Below, piece after piece: positions 45,387 to 56,445 of a stretch of DNA of 64,000 bases. Within the stretch, counting starts at the first letter, position 1. Each line of letters starts with the position of its first letter. A program made the position numbers and the translations under genes. Source of the DNA: Adiantum capillus-veneris (lineage: Eukaryota > Streptophyta > Polypodiopsida > Polypodiales > Pteridaceae); NCBI GenBank assembly GCA_014529385.2, contig CM043968.1, positions 127,493,018-127,557,017 on the forward strand. Direction: 5' to 3'. Below the pieces are notes generated by a model that did no database searches, was not told where the DNA came from, and saw only the letters and a list, made by a program, of their open reading frames with translations.

Positions 45387-45926
45387 TCATCCAGTAGGGA
45401 TCAAACTAAAATTACGAAATGAGGTGTGAGAGGTGCATGCGATTGCTTGCAGAAGCATGTAATATGATGTGCCAAGAAGAGGAATGTCATCTGATGTGCC
45501 TAAGATAGACATGCCTTTACAGATTTGCCACATGTAGATATTGTAGTCTTGTTGTGGAGTGAAGCCGTGAGCGACAAGGCGTGCCTTGTACCGATCAACT
45601 AAGCCGTTGGGGTGGTATTTCTTCTTTAATAGCCATTTGTAAGAGACAATGTTATGATTCTTAGGAGGTGGAACAAGCTCCCAAGTGTTAGCTTCTTTGA
45701 GGGCTTGGAGTGCATCCGATATGGCGGCATTCCACTCCTTACTCTCGCTAGAAGTGAGGGCATCGAGAACAGAGAGGGGAAGGGCATCTTCAAGAGGCTC
45801 TGGTGGATGTTCAAGAATCATTTCATCATTGAGGAAAGCAGAGAAATTGGTGGCTTCATAGATCTCGCGAAGAGAGCGAGTGTGGCCATGCGAGCTAGAG
45901 GCGGCTTGGTCCAAGTGTATAGCCAA
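45387..45926 (-). pseudogene. Copia RT remnant with catalytic core deleted
   Basis: The minus strand has the normal RT start (SSESKEWNAAISDALQALKE, ANTWELVPPPKNHNIVSYKW, LVDRYKARLVAHGFTPQQ). It then jumps directly to an unrelated tail (QICKGMSILGTSDDIPLLGT) and stops. The YVDD box and the whole RNase H are absent. The deletion lies at about 45530-45545. The tail resembles the segment that normally leads into RNase H in this family (inference). Confidence 0.85.
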
Positions 45927-47067
45927 AGTGTGTTGCGATGGCGAGGTGGCAGAAGTAGAGCTATGGGGGGCTTGACTTCATCGACATCTACTAGGATGGG
46001 AGTAACTGGCAAGGCTTCGTGGAAGTTAGGGAACAAAAATGGCAATTGTGAAGGTGAGACCGGTAGCGAAGGTGATGGGAGCTCACGAGGTGGAGCACCG
46101 AGTCTTTGCGGTGTGACGGAAGCAGCGGCAGTCGGGACGGACGGTGTTGGTGATGGTGTCAACTGTGAGGAGATGGGTGCAAGAGGTGGTTCAGGAGTGT
46201 TTCTGATTGGCTGTGCATGAGAATGCGGGACACGAGGAGGTGGATGGGCAATGAGTAAAGGCCTTTGGATGGTGAAGGGAGGCTCAAGATTGTGTCCAGA
46301 AGGGTGGAAAATTTGCATGGGTGTGTGTGTGGGTGAGGCTGTCAACAAAGATTGATGAGAAGAGTGGTTTGGTGATGAGAATGTAGGGTGCAATGGTGGA
46401 GAAAATTTGCCTGAGATGATGAATTCTTAATCAAAGACGACGGTGCGGGAAAATATAAACTTGTAATGGTCTAGGATATAGAGGTGGTATGCCTTGATGC
46501 CAAAGTGATCACCATAGCCGACAAAAGTTGTGCGTTGAGCACGTGGTGATAGTTTTGATAAAGGTTGCATCACAAGTGGGTATGCAATGCTTCCAAAGAT
46601 GCGAAGGTGGCCAAGATGAGGTAGGCGACCATGCCAAAGGGTGTAGTAGTAGGATTGCGGGTGGATGGAATGCGGTTTTGAATGTAGCACGTAGTGGAGG
46701 TAGCTTCTTCCCAATAGATGTCTGGGAGGCTAGCTTGAAGAAGCATGGCACAAGCAGCTTCAAATAGTGTGCGATTCTTGCGCTCGGAACGACCATTTTG
46801 TTGTGGGTGGTCAGTGATGGAGAATTCATGTGGAATACCATCAGAATGACATAGACCTTTGAATGCATGAGAAGTGTATTCCCCACCATGATCTGTGCGG
46901 AGAGTTTTAATGTTGCAGCCATGTTTAGTCTCAACTAATGCCTTGAATGTGCAAAAATGAGAGAAGGTTGAGGATTTCTCCGCCATGTAGTAAGTAGTTG
47001 TGTATTTTGAGAAATCATCTATAAAAGTAAGCATATACTTATTGCCAGTGAAGGAGTTGACGGGCAA
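45927..47067 (-). pseudogene. Copia integrase (broken)
   Basis: Open segments on the minus strand carry YMLTFIDDFSKYTTTYYMAE, LRTDHGGEYTSHAFKGLCHS (second catalytic Asp), HPQQNGRSERKNRTLFEAAC (third catalytic Glu), SLPDIYWEEATSTTCYIQNR and, in another frame, HLGHLRIFGSIAYPL and TTFVGYG. A Pro-rich linker (45818-46393) connects to RT. There are frameshifts near 46600 and 46400. The catalytic residues are still present, but not in one frame. Confidence 0.85.
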
Positions 47068-47669
47068 TGGGCCACAAACATCAAAGTGGATGAGGTTGAG
47101 AGGTGCAGTGGCTCGTGATGATGAAGTGGGGAATGGGACATGATGTGCTTTAGCAAGAATGATTTAGCAAGAATGTAGCCCTCACAAAGTTTGAGGGCTG
47201 CATGGGTCTTGGGAAGACCTAGTGCAAGTTGGCGATGAGTGAGTTGGTGCAAAACATATTGAGAAATATGTCCTAGTCTATAATGCCATTTGAGTGTGTT
47301 TTCTTGTGTTTTTATGGATGATACAAATGCATGTGCAGGCGATGAGTCACCCAATGGATAAAGACGCCCAGTTTTGGGGACCAAAAGTGTGACATACTGA
47401 CCATCTTTGTTTAGTGCCAAAATGTGGTAGCCTTCTCGCATGAATTTGATGATGATGCCGTTGTCGGTTAGCTTGCTGACAGAGATGAGATTTTTCTTGA
47501 GACTAGGGACATAATATACGTAATAAATAGTGGTGTGTAGGCCATTAGGTAGGTTAATGATAGCATCTCCATAGGCTTTGGTGAGCTGGATGCTGTTATC
47601 ACCGACGCATACTTCTAGAGGGTGTTCTAGATAAGTGATGTTGGATAGCCGGTGTAGGTGGTATGTCAT
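47019..47669 (-). pseudogene. Copia pre-integrase domain and protease end
   Basis: Begins within the protease C-terminal part (MTYHLHRLSNITYLEHPLEV, IYYVYYVPSLKKNLISVSKL). It continues into the pre-integrase domain (KWHYRLGHISQYVLHQLTHR) and the zinc-binding CEGYILAKS. There the second Cys of the usual CxxC is Tyr, so the HHCC module is damaged. A 20-bp duplication (TTTAGCAAGAATG, 47147-47173) adds to the break. Confidence 0.8.
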
Positions 47670-47688
47670 ATGATGGGTGGCACCCGTA

Positions 47689-48776
47689 TCAAGTAGCTAG
47701 ATATTGGGATATGAAGTAGCTTAGTGGTGGCATATACTTGCAAAGGATAAGATGGGCTATCATAAGTAGATATGTCAGCATAATGAGCTTGACCATAAAT
47801 AAAAGGAGATGGCTGGCCATGCCCCCCTTGAGGGTAAGAAGGATATAGATTAGGGTGAGAGATAGGACGATTTCCTTGATTGTGTGGTTGCCGAAAATCC
47901 TTTGTAAGGTGTCCAAAGCGATGAGAGTTGGCGCATTTCTTTGAATTTTGGTGATTGTGGTGACTTTGAAATTGCCACTTTCTTCCAAATTATTGTGTTG
48001 TCGAGGAGGGACCAAATGTTGAGGCTTCTTGCCGTTGTAAGGGTGTGAGTTTCTTGTCATAGTGACAAGTGTTGTGGACTTTTGCGAGCTGCTAGTGTGA
48101 TCGTGAAGGGTTGCCTCATGATGGATCTTGGCTACAAGATTTTGTAGCTGCAAGTTAGCAGTGGTGGCTTGTGTAGTGATAAAGGCTCTCCATGATGCAG
48201 GTAGAGAAGCCAATAAGAGCATACTTTGAAGCTCTTTAGGGATGGCAAGCCCTGAGATAAGTACTATATCTAGAAGTATTTTCCACGTCTCCAAAAACTT
48301 GGAGGATGACTGACCCTCTTGCATGGTAGTGTTTACAAATTTCTTGATCAGGGAAACTTGGTAGATGAGGTTAGTGTGCTTATAGTTCTTCTCGAAGAAG
48401 TTCCAAATGGCACTAGCAGTAGTTAGCTTTTACACCATTTGGACTTGCCGATATTGGCAATGGAGAATGAGCTCCATCTTGGCACTATTGTTTCTACTAT
48501 GTCAATTATTATAGGTGTCGATGAAGTATGTTGCTCTTCGGGGTCTTTGGGGTGGTCAGGTTGCTCTTTGACTCCTGATGAAGTATCTTTGTCTTCGGGG
48601 TCTTTGGGGTGGTCAGGTTGCTCTTTGACTCCTGACGTGACGTCCCAAAGTTGCAGCTACGTGAGGTAAAGTTCCACCCAAATCTTCCACACTTGGTAGT
48701 TAGTGCCGTTAAGCTTGTCGATAATGTAGCGGGGCTTGTAGGTGGATGCGGAAGATGAAGAATCCAACTCGGACAT
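47689..48776 (-). pseudogene. Copia gag, carrying a tandem in-frame repeat
   Basis: The ATG at 48776 opens MSELDSSSSASTYKPRYIID, then KLNGTNYQVWKIWVELYLT and a stop. In the same general region, 48520-48633 encodes two copies of a 19-residue unit starting SGVKEQPDHPKDP. Downstream (48324-47689) is the gag core: QEGQSSSKFLETWKILLDIV and LPASWRAFITTQATTANLQL, with a degenerate knuckle. The gag start is secured by its position 110 nt from the primer site and by the KLNGTNYxxW motif. Confidence 0.8.
48520..48633. repeat. Two tandem 57-bp units in gag
   Basis: 48520-48576 and 48577-48633 differ at only a few positions. 57 bp equals 19 codons, so the frame is preserved. Confidence 0.92.
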
Positions 48777-48899
48777 CTTTCGAGGTTCCGAATTCCTTGA
48801 AAAGAATGGAGAGTGAGGCTTCAAGTGTGGGCTAGAGAGATGGAATACTCTTAGTGCTAATTAGAAAAACTGATCTTAAGTTCTATCACTCTGATACCA

Positions 48900-49246
48900 T
48901 GTGAGAACTTAGAGATTAACTTAAATGGGATTAATATCGCTATTAATTGATATGCTAATGTCAAGACATAAGAGAGTGCAAGATAGAAATAGAGCAATGA
49001 CAATAGATTGCACTTGAATGGAGAGTGAACACCTTGTTACAAATGAGGGTAGCTAATGGGATTTATATACAGGTTGAGGGAGTGAGGATTATCCATCACA
49101 TGTGAATTATAGGTTGGTGGGAATAGACGCATGTTGAGACTTACATAGGTAAAAGGGGTCCATGTGGGAATTAGGTGTAAGGACTTTGTGAATAGAGGTA
49201 GGTGGGAAGAAGTCCACACTTAATAAAGTAATAAGTTACTTTTACA
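48900..49246 (-). repeat. 5' LTR of the deleted copia
   Basis: 347 bp, matching 44930-45276. Confidence 0.95.
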
Positions 49247-49251
49247 GCTAT

Positions 49252-49510
49252 AACCCTCTACGATGGTAGTGAGGTTACTAGTGTGCCATCTGTGGGTATT
49301 GATGGGGCCTATCCTGCCATGGTGGGCAGGGCTATTGCTCCATGTAAACAAGAAGCATATCTTCTGCATGGATCTGCCCTTGGATTCAACTTCCGCAATG
49401 CCTGCATCGATTTCCACCGACAGAGGGAGCAGCGGAGTGCATGGCTACATTTGATGGCTATGTGTGTAGGCAAATGCATCCACAATAGTGTACGGCTTGA
49501 TGTCGCTTCA
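49252..49510 (+). pseudogene. Unidentified gene remnant, 3' part
   Basis: Joining across the copia and its GCTAT duplication keeps the frame: ...SSREAI continues TLYDGSEVTSVPSVGIDGAY, PAMVGRAIAPCKQEAYLLHG and SALGFNFRNACIDFHRQREQ. The frame then runs into a C-rich and CT microsatellite. The motif FxFRNACI resembles HFCNACI upstream, hinting at an internal repeat. The protein family is not recognised. Confidence 0.5.
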
Positions 49511-49531
49511 CCCCCCCCCCCCCCCCCCCCC

Positions 49532-49607
<76 letters not shown>
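49511..49607. repeat. (C)n followed by (CT)n tract
   Basis: About 22 C residues, then about 35 CT units. A second CT tract is at about 49687-49712. Confidence 0.97.
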
Positions 49608-49610
<3 letters not shown>

Positions 49611-49619
49611 AACTCCTTG

Positions 49620-49685
49620 TAGGCTAGATCTTTAAGGTCTCTTTGAATAGTTTCTTACAACGTTAAAACTCTCTTCTTCTTCTTC

Positions 49686-49721
<36 letters not shown>

Positions 49722-50159
49722 TCCACACACACATACTTTTGGCAAATTGAAAAGGCATCCCATCAATGGTGTACACCTGGTTCTCCATTGTAGGGAAGTG
49801 CTTATTGCTGCCTACTCTACCTTCCCACACCGGGGTTCCCTTTATATTTTTCTTACCTTTCTTTCAAGTGAATTCAAACCTTGCTTGCATGTCAAGAATC
49901 GGAGCACCATCTTAGCCTTGAACTATGCTTAAAGCCATTCACGATTGCCATTGTATGTCTGAAGCGTGTTTGCATGCTACCTGTGCCAAGGTCGAGTCTC
50001 TACATATATAAGGCACAGATCGCTAGTTTGTGATGGTGGTTAAAATATGCATGGAATAACTATTTTCTTCCAACATTGTTGCTAGTTCTAATTTGTCTTC
50101 AGACTCACTCGGACTTTGTCTATGCTCGTTTTCTTTGGCTCGGTGATTAGAATCCCCCC
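49620..50159. other. No recognisable feature
   Basis: Short plus-strand frame (49747-49932) without motif. Nothing else visible. Confidence 0.4.
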
Positions 50160-51131
50160 TTTCCATTAAAGCTTGAGAAGGAGAGAGAGAGTCTTCTTGC
50201 TTCACACATGAGGTTGTGTGTGTGTGTGTGTGTGATAATGCCTTGCCAAAATCAACCCCCTCTCTCTCTTGGTCGACCTCTCTTGCAAAATACTCATGCT
50301 GGCACCTCATTGGACCCTGCAAAGCTTAGCCAATCATAATTAAGAAGCATAAGTGATAGCCTTGTAACATGTGTCCCCCTTTCCACTTTTGTGAGAGCTT
50401 TAGGTAATTAAATAATGCAACTAAACTCTCATTAGACCCCTTTGTCTTCTGGCCAATGGGAATCAGGCAAGCCATTGGGCTGCTGAATGCTCATTGGACC
50501 CCTTGGGAGACTGTCCAATAGTCTTCTAGAGAGATTAATTCTTATTGGTTCTTTATCAAGTTTTTTTAAATGAATTAAACTAGATTTAATCTAGCTTGAT
50601 TTCTCATTGGTCCACCTCTATGGCCATCCAATAGGATTTGAGTGCACCTTGTGGGCAATTGGCCTAGGGAGCTGACATGTGTCCATTTTGCCCTTTGTGT
50701 AAAGGGAAGCCTTTGAGTGTGTGTGTGTGTGTGTGTGTTCTCTCACAAGCTTCTCTCTCTTCCCCTACCTTTAGGGCTTGCCCCCTCCTCTTTAGGAGTC
50801 ATGAAAGACTTTTTGGTGATCACTAAACCATCCAATTTTCCCTAGGGTTGGACCATTGGACATAGCCTTTGAATTTTGAAACCTTAGCATTTTGGAAGTC
50901 TTAATGGGCTGAACCTTAGGGTCTTTGAAGCCCATTGTTGCACATTGAACTTTTGCAGATAGCCCCCCCTTTGGATCGCTATTTTCCTGTCTTTGGATCC
51001 CTACTGTAGCTGGTCTGCCAGCTTAAGCAATATTTTAAGTTTTTCTCCCTTGGTACTTCCCCATATTAAATGATCAGTTTAACATGAGAAAATCATTTAG
51101 GAGAATTAGATACTAGTTATTATGATAGACA
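50160..51131 (-). repeat. Repeat X, copy 2
   Basis: Colinear with 1-891, including the CCAAT/ATTGG cluster and the end TTATTATGA. It has about 80 bp more than copy 1 around 50900-51000. Confidence 0.85.
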
Positions 51132-51222
51132 TGTAGTCAAGGGGGCCATATTAATAGCTAGGATGGCCTATATAGTTTCATGCTCCACTCTTCTCAGTCT
51201 TACAATATCTTTTTTCATCAAA

Positions 51223-51349
51223 TTTTGTCCAATGCAAGACTTGTATATTGTGATGTATGTTGAATTCAAAATCTAGCTATGTTGATTTTGTCCAATGCAA
51301 TACTTGTATATTTGTGATGTATGTTGAATTCAAACTTGAGCTATGTTGA
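51223..51349. repeat. 63/64-bp tandem duplication
   Basis: 51223-51285 and 51286-51349 both run TTTTGTCCAATGCAA...GAGCTATGTTGA-like, with few differences. Confidence 0.9.
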
Positions 51350-51387
51350 TTTTATTTTTTCTTTGCTATGTTGATGTATGGCAGGTA

Positions 51388-52043
51388 TGTAACATTTAAT
51401 GGTCTAGTAACTTGTGTGTAGCAAAAAATAGCATAGACATAGTAAGAATTTCATTAGAATACATTTCTAATGAGCATTGCAAGAGTACTTGGATGGAGAG
51501 AGAAACAAAGGAATAACACCTAGTTAGATAGGCATGAATAATACTTCAATAAGAGAGATAAATTAAGCTACTGACAACAGTTGAGGACCGCATTTACATG
51601 GAGCCGGTCCCCCCTCCAAAAGGCTTTGTATTATAGGTTTCCCCCATCAAGGGAGACATTTTACAATACAATAATTTGTTTTCCCTCAATAGCTTGCTGG
51701 TGCAATGAATATGGAAGCTTCAAGCACCAAGCTCACACTTATGAAACACAACATCAATTCCCTCACGGTCTCAGACCCAAGACCTCACACACCTTTGAAG
51801 ATGGTGAGAGCTAGCGGGGTATGAGAGGATATCGAGAGGAAGAAGGAGTATTATTACGAGAAAGAAGTATGTCTCCTCACATAATTACTCATAGTAGCTT
51901 AGCATAGCTTAGTAATTAGCATGGTAGAGGAGATGAGCATGCATTGGAGCTTGGCTCTTGGTTTAATTTTCATCACAAAGCCAAAAGTTGTTGGCGTAGG
52001 CCTCCCTTCTCCCAAGCTTGGAGTAGATGATGAGCTTTCCATT
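51388..52043 (-). repeat. LTR family Y, copy 2 (solo or truncated)
   Basis: Starts TGTAACATTTAATGG like 42125. It ends at CTTTCCATT, where repeat X copy 3 begins. No primer site or element body is attached. Confidence 0.75.
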
Positions 52044-52930
52044 AAATCTTGAGAAGGATATAGTCTTCTTTACTCCACACATGAGATTGTGTGAGTGTTT
52101 TTGTGATAACGCCTTGCAAAATCAGTCCCCCTCTCTCTTGGTTGACCCCTCTTGCTTTTTACTCATGATGGCATCCTATTGGACCCTGCAATGCTTAGCC
52201 AATGATAATTAAGAAGCATAAGTGATAGCCTTGTGACATGTGTCCCCCTTTCCCATTTTGTGAGAGCTTTAGGTAATTAATTAATGCGATTAAACTCTCA
52301 GTGGACCCCTTAGTCTTCTAGTCAATAGGAATCAAGCAAACCATTGGGCTGTTGAATGTTCATTGGACCCTTTAGGAGACTGGGCAATAGTCTTCTGGAG
52401 ACCTTAATTTCTATTATTTATCAATCAAGTGTTTTTAAATGAATTAAACTAAATGTATTCTAGCCTAATTCTCATTGGTCCACCTCTATGGCCATCCAAT
52501 AGGATTTGAATGCACCTTGGGGGCAACTGGGTTAGTGAGCTGACATGTGTTCCCTATTCCCTTTGTGTAAAGGGAGCTTGCTATAGTGTGTGTGTATTTC
52601 TCTCTCATCCCCTAGTAAAAGGGCTTGGCCCACAAGCATCCAATTTACCTAGAGTTTGACCATTGAACATAACCTTTGAATTTTGGAACCTTAGCATTTT
52701 GGAGGTCTTAATGGGATGAACCTTAGGGTCTTTGAAGCCCATTGTTGCACATTTCTCTTTTGCATATGCTCCCCCCCCCCCCCCCCCCCCCCCCCCCCTT
52801 GGGTTCCCTATTTTCCCTCCTTGGGATCCCTACTGTGATCGATCTGCTAGCTTAACGAGTATTCTAGCTTTTTCTCCCTCGATACTTCTCCATATCATTA
52901 GGGAATATGGAAAGTCATTTGGAGGGCCTT
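52044..52930 (-). repeat. Repeat X, copy 3
   Basis: Colinear with 1-891 but more diverged. It loses similarity gradually after about 52895. It contains a 29-bp C homopolymer at 52770-52798. Confidence 0.8.
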
Positions 52931-53199
52931 CTAAGAAAATACAATTTTTTGCCCTAGAAAATTGGTGTGGTGCAAGTAAAGGTGTCCTCATCAATTGTTC
53001 AAAAAGTGTACTTCCAAGTGGATTCTTTTCATAGAGTCATAACGGCCGTAATGATTGATGGAATTTCCATTTTCAGTTATATTGAATGCACCCCGTCATA
53101 TTGGAAGGAATTTCTTTTACATACGATGTATGCAGTAGATACCCTAAGGAGTAATGGCGCTATACTCTTTCGTTTCTTGATTTTCTTGACTGTGTATTC

Positions 53200-55830
53200 A
53201 TGGCTTCTTCATCCACACCTCAAACCTTCTCACTTTATGCAAGAGAAGTAAAACAAACACAACAGTAACAAGAGAAAGCAAGACTTAGAGTAGAAGGAGC
53301 AAACACATAGATTTATGGACAAATGGCTCCCTCTATCCTTTGAATCCTATGACCAGTGCCTCCCCTGCATTTGTAAATCTGACTACTTTATTGACCTTTG
53401 CAGGTGATGGACAGAATGGTTTACTTGGCAACTGCAAAGCTCTAATTGGAAAATCAAAAGTTCAAAAAAGCATGGTTCACCATCAAGCAAATGAGATTAT
53501 ACGACTTTCTAATTTGCATTGTGAGGACCAAAAATCCCTTTTGCAGTGCACACAAGAAATACAGATATTGCAAGAAAAAGTGTGTAACGTACAAAGGAAA
53601 GATACAATCTTGGGTGCTCGTCTGCAAAAAAAGAGACTACGGAATCTTGAAATCTTGAAGGTTGGCTCTGGAGGTCTCAAGAAAAGAATACAAGCATTGA
53701 GATCATGATTGTGAACCTTTTAGTTTACTTCAACTATACATTTTTTTTTCTTATGTCTGTTGAATTTTCTATTAGACATGCTATATATCCAAACAAAGAA
53801 AATATAGATCCAAAGGCAAATGTGAAAAGCAGTTGAAGCCTTTGATAACAAGTGGTCTCGTAAAGGATATACTGCCTGACAAAAATTATAAGGTTTTGCA
53901 GCGGGATGTTGTTGACCATTTTATTACAAAGCGTGCAGTGCTTGCAAGTGAAATCCAAGGCACACTTGACTCACTTGGTGTGAGTAAGAGAGGGTATTCA
54001 ACTATTCAGCAGTCTATCTCCTCCTTTTTTGTGAAGGATGGAATCAAGCCTAAACTTCTACCAACAGCAGCAAGTGTTTGGAAAGAGAGACTTCAACTCA
54101 GCCATGCAAAGATAGATTTCATTGGATGTCCCTTTCATATTGATGGTATTTATAGATCTCAAGGAACAAGTGTAACCTACGATGAGTACAACAATACCTT
54201 CATGGACCTCACTTTGTTGCAAGCTAGAATGGTTGAGTTCTACAATATAGCATTTGAAGAGACAGGTGGAGTTTTATATTTTGTTTTGAAGCTAGATGAG
54301 TGTGAGATCCTCAAAGAGAAGAAGCTAGAACGAGTTACAATAACATTGATAAATAGGGATCTTTCAAAATGCCCCACTAATGATCCTTCATACTTCAATG
54401 TTCAATCAGAAACCAACATATGGTGGCTTGGTGCTTTTCAGGTATTCCATTTCCACTTTCTGTACAGCTTTGGTGATCCCTCTTCAGATTAAATCTAGAT
54501 TTACTTTAACGTCTCATGCAGATTTAATCTTGAAAGTAAAGAAAGAAGACCACAACATTTTTATATTGGGTGTTCCATCAAACCCGTAACCCTGATATCA
54601 TTGACAAATAAATGAATCATGGAAAGGTGCTGGTTGTCAATGGGAGGGGAGACTTTCATGTCCAATGGCATCTTGTAGGTGATCTTAAAACACTGAAAAG
54701 TATGTATAATTGTGGAATGGGTGCTATGGTAAAGGCTCCATGCTTGTATTGTATGGAGCCTGCATGGATGATGGACCCAAAATGGTGGAGAAAGGCACCT
54801 ACTCGCGACAATGAGGATCCTAATTTCCACCCAGTTCTAGACATACCACTTGTAAGTGTCCACATTTGTACAATGCATGCTCTTTGCAAAATTTTGGAGA
54901 AGTTAGTATATCTGTGCATTGGGTTTGCTTGGAAAATCAAGAGCTCAAAAGAACAGTAGGTTGCGGTAGTAGCGCTTGAACTAGTTTATTAGAGATGGGC
55001 CTCCATGGGGGCAATGTGAAAATCCAACGGGACGGGAAAAGGTCAACCAATGATAAACATGTACCTTGCAAACCATCTATCGGTGGGGTCAAGGCACGTC
55101 GTTTTCTATCAAAGCCAACAGGCGTCAAAGATAGGAAGCTAACCAAGCATGGAAGGATATATCTATCCACTTATGTTAGCAAAATTGAGTTTCAGTAATG
55201 GGAAAATCTCCATATGGTAGTGAAGGACCACGAACCCACAACTCGCAATGCCAAGGGTGAAGTGTGGCGTTCCATCGATGTGCTATTTCAGATGTGTGAC
55301 AAAGATGAGTGGACACAAAATGATCTAAACAAGTTTAAGGAGAACCTTCAGCTACTAAATAAAGCATTTAGGTGAGCATGGACTGAAACTCAAATTACTC
55401 ATTACATGGTATTGTTGACGCACCCTTTTAAATGATAAGGACTAAGAGGTTGTTTATAATTCCTGACAACTTGTTTTATTTGCAGCACATCATTTTCAAT
55501 CACTTACTGTACTTCATTCAAAAGTATGGAAACCTAGGCATATGGAACACCCAAGGCTTGGAAAAGTCTCATTACATGGCCAGGAATGCATATTTCAGAC
55601 ACACACGTCATGTGGATCTCGAGATAAGGAAAACAATTTGAAAGAGTTGTTCCAGTGGTTTTATCGTAGAATCCTTCATCGGATGCAACAAAAACATGTA
55701 TTAGACTGTTCAACAACAGCACAAGCAATTAGGCATTTGCAAGAAAGGAAACAGAAACGAGTAGAGGCATTCAACAACTCCAGTGCTCTTGAAGGCCGGA
55801 GAAAGTGGAGAGACAATGAAATATGGTAAC
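53200..55830 (+). pseudogene. Multi-exon transposase-like gene of unknown family
   Basis: Plus-strand coding-like segments: a start MASSSTPQTFSLYAREVKQT near 53200; DKWLPLSFESYDQCLPCICK; a coiled-coil exon 53340-53708; a 219-codon frame 53833-54492 with FITKRAVLASEIQGTLDSLG, HAKIDFIGCPFHIDGIYRSQ and KLDECEILKEKKLERVTITL; 54612-54959 with VVNGRGDFHVQWHLVGDLKT and KAPCLYCMEPAWMMDPKWWR; 54995-55370 with LTKHGRIYLSTYVSKIEFQ; and 55490-55830 with KYGNLGIWNTQGLEKSHYMA. From memory, the GRGDxHVxWHLxxDLKT and YGNLxxxxxQGLEK patterns resemble uncharacterised repeat-borne proteins of cnidarians. Transposase is inferred. Stops and frameshifts make it a pseudogene. Confidence 0.45.
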
Positions 55831-55921
55831 CATAGGTGGATCAAGAGATTTTGATTTTAGGTAACAACATGTACAAGAAATGTCTAAGGAGAAAATAGAT
55901 ACAATACAAGTCACAAGTCTC

Positions 55922-56409
55922 TCAACTTGATGACAGGTAGTGGATATCTTTTGGCACGTTACCCTTGTATCGGATCATTAAATGTTTGCCATAATCTAAT
56001 AGTTCATTTGGGTTTTGTTTCCCCAAAGTGAGTGCCATTGTTGTGTATATGTAATAATAAGCTGAACGACCACCAGTGTACCCCGGATAGTATCCAAAAC
56101 ATTCTGTAGCAAAAACTTTATCAACGAGGATAACTTTGTCTGCATTCTGTGGTAGCATTGGCCCACCTAGGAAATGTGATAGTGTCTTGAGGGCGAATGT
56201 TGCAGTACTTCCCTCTTGGGACATTCCATTGTGAGATACTAGTATGGGTGCCTCAAAGAGTCCGGCAATGTATTATCCTAGTGTTGCATCCCTTCCGCAA
56301 TACTCTCTTCTCCGAGGGTGAAGAAAGTCACCCTTTTCAACAATCCGTGATTGTGAATAAAAGTATGAGTTAAAGAAGGACATGACAGCTAGGTTTTTTT
56401 TTTTTTTTT

Positions 56410-56445
<36 letters not shown>

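Larger units (their letters stand above)
44930..49246 (-). mobile_element. Ty1/copia element with internal deletion, 4.3 kb
   Basis: Target duplication GCTAT (44925-44929, 49247-49251). LTRs are 347 bp each (44930-45276, 48900-49246), TGTGAGAAC...TTTTACA on the plus strand. The minus-strand primer site TGGTATCAGAGT (48899-48888) directly abuts the 5' LTR, and polypurine CCCTTAAGGGGGGA abuts the 3' LTR (45277-45290). The LTRs differ at only about 10 positions by eye. The RT catalytic core and RNase H are missing, so the element is defective and non-autonomous. Confidence 0.95.

Noticed and set aside
49252-49420. YDGSEVTSVPSVGIDGAYPAMVGR considered as an actin-like segment
   Set aside because: Only a loose resemblance to the actin N-terminal PAMVGR-type motif; the following residues do not match actin or actin-related proteins.
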